Assembly: GCA_011620145.1 (NCBI GenBank)
Contig: WOZT01000228.1
Coordinates: 1 to 5,574, forward strand
Origin: Gammaproteobacteria bacterium
GTDB lineage: Bacteria > Pseudomonadota > Gammaproteobacteria > UBA5335
Direction: 5' to 3'
DNA length: 5,574 nt
Part shown: one piece after another, positions 1-5,574 of the stretch
Numbering within the stretch: the first letter of the stretch is position 1
Layout of the letters: the number at the start of each line of letters is the position of its first letter
The notes under the pieces: generated by a model
The model's input: only the letters and a program-made list of their open reading frames with translations
Told to the model about the DNA's origin: nothing
Databases searched by the model: none
Position numbers and translations under genes: made by a program

Positions 1-1
1 A

Positions 2-1576
2 TTATGCGGGTCTCGTCCAACCCTTAGAGCGCTTCAGGGCCCTTTTCCAGCGCTGAATGTGGCGTTGGCGTTCTTTTACGTCCAAAAAGGGCTTAAAGGT
101 GCGCTCGATCCTGCGGAGCTTAAGGAGCTCTTCCTTGGATCTCCAGAACCCGACAGAGAGCCCGGCCAAGAAGGCCGAGCCAAGGGCTGTGGCCTCGAGC
201 ATGACCGGCCTTTGGACCTCCACCCCCAACGTGCTGGCCATTCCCTCCAAGAAGAAGTCATTTTTGGAAGCCCCGCCGTCAGAAATCACCGTACGGATCT
301 GGAGTTTGGCGTCCTTTTGCATGGCCAACAGAATGTCCCGGCACTCGAAAGCGATTCCCTCTAAAAAGGCGCGCACCACATGGGCCTTCTGGGTGGCCAA
401 CGTCATTCCCAAAACCGTCCCGCGGGCGTTTGGGTCCCAGTAAGGGGCGCCAAGCCCGCCAAGCGCGGGCACGGCAACCACTCCTCCCGAATCCGGCACA
501 CTCTTGGCGAGCGTTTCGGATTCGGCCACATCCTGGATCAGCCCAAGTCCGTCCTTGAGCCAGGCAATGAGCGCGCCAGTGGCCGGGATAAACCCTTCCA
601 GCATGAAGGCGGTTTCGTCCTTGGTTTTCCAAGCGACCATAGGCAAAAGCCCGTGCAGCGACGCGGCCGGCTTGCTCCCTACGTTCATGTCCAAAAACGA
701 GCCGGTGCCGTGGGTACACTTGACATCGCCCGGGGCAAAGCACCCCTCACCGAACAGCGCGGCCTGTTGGTCTGCGATGACGCCGGCAATCGGAACCTTC
801 GCCCCAAGGACTTCGGTCACCCCAAAAGGGCCGCTGGAGTCACGAAGCTCTGGAAGAAGCGAGGCGGGGATATCGAAGAGCTTGAGGAACAGCGAGCTCC
901 AGGTGAACTGGTATGGGTCGAACATACCAGAAGCGCTCGCGTTCGAGTAGTCTGTCGCGTGCACCTTGCCGCCTGTGAGCTTGTAGACGAGCCAGCTATC
1001 CACCGTTCCTTCCGCAAGCTCTCCTCTTTGCGCCCTTTTCCTGGCCCCTTCGATCATATCGAGCATCCAGCGGGTATGGGCGAGCGCCGAGGCTGGGCTG
1101 AACTTGACCCAGGAGGCAGTAATGAGGCGCTTGACGGCCGCAAGGTTTCTAAGGAACGGAAGACCCGAGCCGAGGCCCCTGCTTGCCCGCCCAAGAACCC
1201 TCAGCGTGCGGGAAAGGAGCTTCTTGTCCATTTGACGGCAAAGCTCGGCGGTCCGAACGTCCTGCCAGCCGATCATGGGGTGGAGAGGCCTTCCGGTTTC
1301 CCTTTCCCAAAGGAGGTTCGTACTCCGCTGGGTCGCGATCCCGATCGCCGCTACATCGCTTGCCGAGGTTTGAGCGGCCTTGAGGCACTCCCGCATTACC
1401 TTGAGGGAGGCTTCAAAAAGCCCCTCCGGGTCCTGCTCGATCCAGCCTGGCTCGGGGTAACGGGTGGGGATCGTTTCGTACGCCTGGGCTATAACCGTCG
1501 CTTCCTTGTCGAACAGGATTGCACGAACCCCCGTCGTTCCTGCATCCAGGCTGAGGATAAAACGCCCCATCGTCAT
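2..1576 (-). CDS. FGGY-family carbohydrate kinase, glycerol kinase-like (GK5-type rather than canonical GlpK)
   Basis: Predicted cytoplasmic ATP-dependent sugar/polyol kinase of 524 residues, close to the usual 500 or so of glycerol kinases, with a TAA stop at 2-4. Seen: N-terminal phosphate-binding loop LDAGTTGVRAILFD (10-23), substrate-region motif QRSTNLLWERETGRP (83-97), WQDVRT (104-109), GTVDSWLVYKLTGG (190-203), the catalytic-Asp motif ADQQAALFGEG (268-278), HGTGSF (289-294), and the C-terminal FGGY adenosine motif DGGASKNDFF (433-442) with ATALGSAFLAG (462-472). Compared with E. coli GlpK, Arg83, Trp103 and Asp245 have counterparts (R84, W104, D269), but Glu84 is Ser85 and Tyr135 is aligned with Ala162. 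About 26 extra residues lie between residues 115 and 155. The overall pattern, including the C-terminal VGFWRSKEELLKLRR block, matches what I recall of animal GK5. The kinase fold is secure; glycerol as substrate is not. Arginine codons are often AGG/AGA, unlike the neighbour. Confidence 0.93.
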   Translation of the reverse strand: MTMGRFILSLDAGTTGVRAILFDKEATVIAQAYETIPTRYPEPGWIEQDPEGLFEASLKVMRECLKAAQTSASDVAAIGIATQRSTNLLWERETGRPLHPMIGWQDVRTAELCRQMDKKLLSRTLRVLGRASRGLGSGLPFLRNLAAVKRLITASWVKFSPASALAHTRWMLDMIEGARKRAQRGELAEGTVDSWLVYKLTGGKVHATDYSNASASGMFDPYQFTWSSLFLKLFDIPASLLPELRDSSGPFGVTEVLGAKVPIAGVIADQQAALFGEGCFAPGDVKCTHGTGSFLDMNVGSKPAASLHGLLPMVAWKTKDETAFMLEGFIPATGALIAWLKDGLGLIQDVAESETLAKSVPDSGGVVAVPALGGLGAPYWDPNARGTVLGMTLATQKAHVVRAFLEGIAFECRDILLAMQKDAKLQIRTVISDGGASKNDFFLEGMASTLGVEVQRPVMLEATALGSAFLAGLSVGFWRSKEELLKLRRIERTFKPFLDVKERQRHIQRWKRALKRSKGWTRPA

Positions 1577-1578
1577 CG

Positions 1579-1585
1579 CTCCACC
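1579..1585 (-). promoter_or_regulatory. Ribosome binding site of the kinase gene; bears on start choice
   Basis: The minus strand reads GGTGGAG here. Its GGAG core is only 2 bases from the ATG at 1576 but 8 bases from the second in-frame ATG at 1570. The normal Shine-Dalgarno spacing favours the downstream ATG, giving a protein starting MGRFILSLDAGTT, two residues shorter than the longest frame. This start also puts the conserved strand of the ATPase domain at the expected distance from the N-terminus. Confidence 0.6.
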
Positions 1586-1598
1586 GGTTGTTGCTTAT

Positions 1599-1637
1599 GC
1601 ATACAATGATAGCATATTGCCTACCCCTATGGCATAG
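1599..1637 (-). promoter_or_regulatory. AT-rich upstream region of the kinase gene with three TATGC copies; candidate promoter/operator
   Basis: This is the most AT-rich part of the gap and lies 23-60 bases before the kinase start. On the minus strand TATGC occurs three times (plus-strand GCATA at 1632-1636, 1612-1616 and 1599-1603). The first copy lies in the palindrome CTATGCCATAG (1627-1637) and the last in TATGCATA. TATCAT, next to the middle copy, could serve as a -10 box, but I see no convincing -35 box at the right distance. Placing a promoter here is an inference from position and composition. Confidence 0.25.
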
Positions 1638-1729
1638 AAAAGCGACAAACATGGGCCGCAAGGTCCCCAAGGAACTCTGCGCCAGAGGCCACGAGATGGA
1701 GGGGGTGAGAAGATGCGCCGAGTGAATAT

Positions 1730-1751
1730 AAAAATGAGTCCTGAGCCCAGG
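1730..1751 (-). terminator. Weak candidate intrinsic terminator after the glucan synthetase gene
   Basis: Six bases past the synthetase stop codon, the minus strand has CCTG-GGCT-CAGG, a four-pair stem with a four-base loop. Five bases (ACTCA) separate it from a run of five T followed by ATATT. The stem is short and the T run is offset, so termination would be inefficient at best. Read-through into the kinase gene is possible. Confidence 0.22.
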
Positions 1752-1756
1752 CCGGG

Positions 1757-4700
1757 TCAATAGCGGATGGGGAACCGTGTCGTGATTATAACTTCGACCG
1801 CGTGCTCCTGACGATCGTCTACCATGGGAATGACGTTGTCTAGGCGTTCCACGCCATCGACTGTCATGCGCATCGTGCCACCCTGCGCAGGATCTGGGAT
1901 GCCAGCTTGCGAGACGGCGATGCGATAAACGGTCTCGCGGTAGCGGTAGTGGATCTTGAACCCAGGCCAGTCGGCGGGCAGACAGGGTGCCAGATGCAAC
2001 TTGTCCGCTTCGAGCCTCAAACCGAGCAGCGATTCCACGATGAGGCGGTACATCCATCCGGCCGACCCGGTATACCAGCTCCAGCCGCCGCGGCCGATGT
2101 GCGGCGCGACAGCATAGACGTCAGCGGCGACGACGTACGGTTCCACCTTGTAGGTGGCGATACCCTGTGGCGAACGCGTATGGTTCGCCGGGTTGATCAT
2201 CGTCAACAAATCCCAGGCGCGCTCGCTATCTCCCAAGGCGGCAAACGCCATCGCGGCCCAGATCGCACCATGGGTGTACTGCCCTCCGTTCTCCCGCACG
2301 CCGGGCACGTAGCCGCGGATGTAGCCTGGGTCCAGGTTTGATTTATCGAAGGGCGGATTAAGCAGCTGCACAAGCCGGTAATCCCGTCGCACCAGATGCT
2401 CGTCGACAGCTTTCATGGCTAAGCGCGAACGCGTCGCATTGCCCGTCCCCGACAGCACCGACCAGCTCTGCGAGATGGAATCAATCCGGCATTCGGCGTT
2501 GCCCGCCGAACCCAGCGGCGTGCCATCGTCAAACCAGGCGCGGCGGTACCACGCGCCATCCCAGGCGTGCTGCTCGATGTTCTGACGCAACTGCTCTGCC
2601 TGTGCCAAACAAAGTTCGGCGAAGGACGTATCGCCTCGCGAGCGCGCCACCTCGGCGAACTGCTTGAGCACCGTGCACAAAAAGAAGCCCAGCCAGACGC
2701 TCTCGCCCCGGCCCTTCATTCCCACCAGATTCATGCCATCGTTCCAGTCGCCGCTACCGATCAGTGGCAGGCCGTGCTCGCCGAAGCACAGCCCGTGGCG
2801 GATGGCGCGCACGCAGTGCTCGTACAGGCTGGCCGCCTCGGTTGAGCAGCCCGGCAGGTCGTAGTAAGAATCATCCTCCGGGTTGACCGGGCGGCCCTCC
2901 AGGAAGGACACGGGCTCGTCGAGTATGCCGGTGTCGCCACTGCTGGTCACATAGCGGCACACCGCCAACGGCAGCCACAGGTAGTCATCCGAACAATGCG
3001 TTCGCACGCCCCGGCCGGATGGCGGATGCCACCAGTGCTGGACATCGCCCTGCGAGAATTGCCGGCTGGCGCACAGCAGCAAGTGCGCCCGCACCAGGCC
3101 GGGCTCGGCATGAACAAGCGCCATCACGTCCTGCAGCTGGTCGCGAAAGCCGAAGGCGCCGCCCGATTGGTAGTAGCCGCTACGCGCCCAGATACGACAG
3201 GCGAGAGTCTGGTACATAAGCCAGCCGTTGGCCAGCACGTTGACCGAAGCGTCGGGGGTTTCGACCTGCACCGCGCCCAGCGTGTGGTTCCAGTACTGCC
3301 ACACCGCTTCGAGCGCGCCTCGCGCGGCCGCGGCGCCGCGGAAACGCTGCACCAGCGCGTCGGCATCATCGGCATTGCGCCCGACACCGAGCCGAAAGAC
3401 AATCTCGCGCTCCTGACCGTCGACAAGGTCAAAAATCACCTGGATCGCGCCGCAGGGATCCAGGCCAGCGCCTACCTTGCCGGACAGGCGGGCGCGGCGC
3501 ATCGCGGCCGGATCGCGCAGCGTGCCGTTACGGCCGAGAAATTCCGTGCGATCGCCGCTCAGCCTACGCGCCGGGTCATCGACGTCGAAGAAGGCCACCC
3601 GCTCGGCAAACTCGGTATTGTAGGGGTTGCGTGCGCACAGCGCGCCGGTGTTGGGATTGATCTCGGTGATCACGTGCATGGCAGATTTTGGCGGCAGATC
3701 CCCAAGAACCCACTCTAGATAGCCGGTCGCAGAGAGCTTGCGCGCCCGGCCCGAGGTGTTGCGTACCTTCAGCACCGAGAACTTGACCGCCGCGTCTGTG
3801 GCCACGTAGACCCAAAGTTCCGAGCGGATACCGTGGCTGACGTGCTCGAACACGCTGTAGCCAAAGCCATGCCGGATGACGTAGGCGCTCCCCGCGCGTG
3901 CCGGCAAGGGCGTAGGGGACCAGAAGCGGCCGGTCTCTTCGTCACGCAGGAAGAGCGCCTCGCCGCTGCCATCGCTCACCGGGTCGTTATGCCAGGGGGT
4001 GAGGCGGAATTCGTGGGCATTCTCGCTCCAGGTGTAAGCGACACCGCCCTCCGAGACGACGGTGCCGAAGTGCGGATTGGCCAGCACGTTCACCCAGGGC
4101 GCGGGTGTGACTTCGCCGGCCGCCAGCGCAAGGACATATTCGCGCCCGTCGGGGGTGAAGCCACCCAGCCCGTTGGCCAGAATCAAATCCCGCCGCGTGA
4201 GCGCGATGTCGATGGTTTGGTCGGATTCGGGACCGGACGGGCGGCTTGGCGTAAACCTCGGCGCGCGCGGCTCCACCGGCCCGCGACGGTTGAGCTGTTC
4301 CGCCAGGGTACCGCGGTCGTCAATGATCACGGCGCGCGCGACCGACTGGAACAGGATGCGATCCTCGGCGGAGATCTGCTCTGCCGAACGCACGAATATG
4401 CCGCCCGGTCGATCGATCACGCTCGCCTCGATGCCCGAGGCGATCAGTCCCATAATCTGGTCTTGCAGTTGCTGGCGATAACCGGCGTGATCCTCGTTCC
4501 AGATCACCAGGTCCACCGCGAGCCCTTTCAGGCGCCAGTAGGCATGGGCCTGCACCAATTGACGCACCAGATCCATATTGGCCGCATCGCCGATCTGCAA
4601 CAGCACAATCGGCAGATCGCCGGAGATGGCGTAGCCCCACAGCCCGGACTGCCCACGCCGATTGCGGATCAGCACGGCGGCGTCGGCGCGCAGGGTGGCG

Positions 4701-5574
4701 TCGGCGTAAATGACCGCGCTGGCCAAGCGCGCATACAGCTGCGCATCGGCCTCACTGGCATTGAGCTGGCGTAGCACCACCTGGCTGTGGGTCCAGGTCA
4801 GCTCGAAGACGCGGTCTGCCAGATGACGGTCCTGGTATTTGTGGGCCAGGCCCAGCGCCATGTCGCGGGTCTCGGCAATGCCCGACACGATGTCGATGGT
4901 GCCCGTCTGTTCCGGCTCGAGGACCAGCACAGAGCGAATGGCAACGATCGGGTCCAGCACCGAGCCCGCGCTGCCCGATAGCGCGCCTGAGTCGACCATC
5001 GCCAAGGGCGCGACGGTGCTGCGCGTGCGGCCGATGAAGCGCAGGCGATCGGTCTCGTAGGACACCTCGCCGATCTCGGCACCGTGCGCCACCATCAGGT
5101 GGAACATCCAAGGCGCCTTCTCGCCCACGGAGCGGGGCCGACGCGTGCACAGGATGACGCGCCGCTCGGGCAGGATCTCGGTCTGCACGAACAGGTTGCT
5201 GAAGGCCGGATGCAGCGCGTCCGCGGCCGGCGGTGCGATCACGACTTCGGCGTAACTGGTAACCTCGATTTGCCGGCGCTGTCGCGAGCGGTTGGTGATG
5301 CGAACCCGGCGCAATTCGATATCGTCCTCGGGCGATACGACGATTTCGGTATGGGTCTCGATGTCTGCCTTGTCAGCGCCGGCACCCACGGCATCGTGGC
5401 GCCGGAACTCGGCGCGCCCCTCGGAGAAAATCGCCTCATAATTCTCCGGTCGCTTGAGCGTCGGCTGATGGGTGGCCGACCAAAACGCGCCGCTTGAGAC
5501 GTCGCGGAGGTAACAAAAGCTGCCCCAGTTGTCGCAGGTGCCATCCTCGCGCCAGCGGGTGACGGCAAGGCCCT
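1757..5574 (-). CDS. ndvB: Cyclic beta-1,2-glucan synthetase-type protein, C-terminal GH94 region (partial, 5' end outside window)
   Basis: NdvB/ChvB/Cgs proteins (roughly 2,800 residues) are inner-membrane enzymes that build and cyclise beta-1,2-glucans for the periplasm. Only the last 1271 residues are seen. The frame stays open to the right edge, and the 61 codons before the GTG at 5389 read as family sequence (WGSFCYLRDVSSGAFWSATH), so that GTG is internal. Order, counting from the first full codon at 5572: first beta-sandwich module (about 1-250, with SYAEVVIAPPAAD and PAFSNLFVQTE); a connecting region (about 250-450); second beta-sandwich (about 460-760, starting near ANGLGGFTPDGREY); then the GH94 alpha-barrel (about 770-1240) with GFRDQLQDVMAL, QHWWHPPSGRGVRT, GSGDWNDGMN (939-948), VRENGGQYTHGAIW and GRGGWSWYTGSAGWMYR. 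By analogy with GH94 phosphorylases, the first Asp of DWND (residue 942) is the likely general acid. In Cgs this region acts as a beta-1,2-glucooligosaccharide phosphorylase that sets chain length. No membrane segment is evident in this part. The full protein could be a phosphorylase without the GT84 half; the window cannot tell. Confidence 0.92.
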   Translation of the reverse strand, partial: GLAVTRWREDGTCDNWGSFCYLRDVSSGAFWSATHQPTLKRPENYEAIFSEGRAEFRRHDAVGAGADKADIETHTEIVVSPEDDIELRRVRITNRSRQRRQIEVTSYAEVVIAPPAADALHPAFSNLFVQTEILPERRVILCTRRPRSVGEKAPWMFHLMVAHGAEIGEVSYETDRLRFIGRTRSTVAPLAMVDSGALSGSAGSVLDPIVAIRSVLVLEPEQTGTIDIVSGIAETRDMALGLAHKYQDRHLADRVFELTWTHSQVVLRQLNASEADAQLYARLASAVIYADATLRADAAVLIRNRRGQSGLWGYAISGDLPIVLLQIGDAANMDLVRQLVQAHAYWRLKGLAVDLVIWNEDHAGYRQQLQDQIMGLIASGIEASVIDRPGGIFVRSAEQISAEDRILFQSVARAVIIDDRGTLAEQLNRRGPVEPRAPRFTPSRPSGPESDQTIDIALTRRDLILANGLGGFTPDGREYVLALAAGEVTPAPWVNVLANPHFGTVVSEGGVAYTWSENAHEFRLTPWHNDPVSDGSGEALFLRDEETGRFWSPTPLPARAGSAYVIRHGFGYSVFEHVSHGIRSELWVYVATDAAVKFSVLKVRNTSGRARKLSATGYLEWVLGDLPPKSAMHVITEINPNTGALCARNPYNTEFAERVAFFDVDDPARRLSGDRTEFLGRNGTLRDPAAMRRARLSGKVGAGLDPCGAIQVIFDLVDGQEREIVFRLGVGRNADDADALVQRFRGAAAARGALEAVWQYWNHTLGAVQVETPDASVNVLANGWLMYQTLACRIWARSGYYQSGGAFGFRDQLQDVMALVHAEPGLVRAHLLLCASRQFSQGDVQHWWHPPSGRGVRTHCSDDYLWLPLAVCRYVTSSGDTGILDEPVSFLEGRPVNPEDDSYYDLPGCSTEAASLYEHCVRAIRHGLCFGEHGLPLIGSGDWNDGMNLVGMKGRGESVWLGFFLCTVLKQFAEVARSRGDTSFAELCLAQAEQLRQNIEQHAWDGAWYRRAWFDDGTPLGSAGNAECRIDSISQSWSVLSGTGNATRSRLAMKAVDEHLVRRDYRLVQLLNPPFDKSNLDPGYIRGYVPGVRENGGQYTHGAIWAAMAFAALGDSERAWDLLTMINPANHTRSPQGIATYKVEPYVVAADVYAVAPHIGRGGWSWYTGSAGWMYRLIVESLLGLRLEADKLHLAPCLPADWPGFKIHYRYRETVYRIAVSQAGIPDPAQGGTMRMTVDGVERLDNVIPMVDDRQEHAVEVIITTRFPIRY

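Noticed and set aside
380..1609. A 409-codon open frame on the plus strand, antisense to the kinase.
   Set aside because: Long antisense frames are expected opposite GC-rich genes. The translation is rich in Arg, Pro and Gly with no recognisable domain, while the minus strand carries an intact conserved kinase.
1662..1676. Apparent symmetry in AAGGTCCCCAAGGAAC as a hairpin.
   Set aside because: Its reverse complement does not match; the repeated AAGG is a direct rather than inverted repeat, so no stable stem forms.
1413..2057. A 214-codon minus-strand open frame bridging the two genes and the gap.
   Set aside because: It runs out of frame through the 3' end of the synthetase and the 5' end of the kinase. 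No recognisable protein results and no ribosome binding site was noted.
3833..4774. A 313-codon plus-strand open frame opposite the synthetase, with others at 2996-3718 and 5084-5497.
   Set aside because: They show no family motifs and fully overlap a conserved coding sequence in which every domain motif is intact, so they are shadows.
1757..5389. Treating the synthetase as a complete 1210-residue protein starting at GTG 5389.
   Set aside because: The homologous frame continues upstream to the window edge, so the gene is truncated by the window rather than starting here.

Overview
The window holds two protein genes on the minus strand, reading from right to left: the 3' two-thirds of its length (positions 1757 to the right edge) is the C-terminal part of a very large cyclic beta-1,2-glucan synthetase-type protein (NdvB/ChvB/Cgs family), and after a 180-base gap comes a complete FGGY carbohydrate kinase of the glycerol kinase superfamily (positions 2-1576). 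No tRNA, rRNA, CRISPR array, insertion sequence or plus-strand gene could be supported.

The NdvB-type reading frame is open through to the right edge of the window, and the extra 61 codons are clearly homologous to the family. The GTG at 5389 is therefore not its start, and the protein begins outside the window. What is visible is the GH94 (phosphorylase-like) half: two beta-sandwich modules followed by the alpha-barrel catalytic domain with a GSGDWNDGMN motif. The N-terminal GT84 glycosyltransferase and membrane segments expected for this family lie upstream, outside the window.

The kinase has the ATPase fold signatures of glycerol kinase, but two residues that bind glycerol in E. coli GlpK are replaced, and it has an extra segment of about 26 residues. 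From memory, it resembles the divergent animal GK5 group more than canonical GlpK, so its substrate is uncertain.

The 180-base gap contains a weak candidate terminator for the synthetase gene, an AT-rich upstream region with three TATGC copies, and a good ribosome binding site for the kinase. The two genes differ in codon use: the kinase uses AGG/AGA for about a third of its arginines, whereas the synthetase uses CGN almost only. This suggests different histories.

The organism is probably a GC-rich Gram-negative bacterium, since NdvB-type proteins make periplasmic cyclic glucans. The sequence does not allow a firmer placement. A functional link between the two genes is not demonstrated. I found no clear sign of an undescribed multi-gene system; the most unusual item is the GK5-like kinase.
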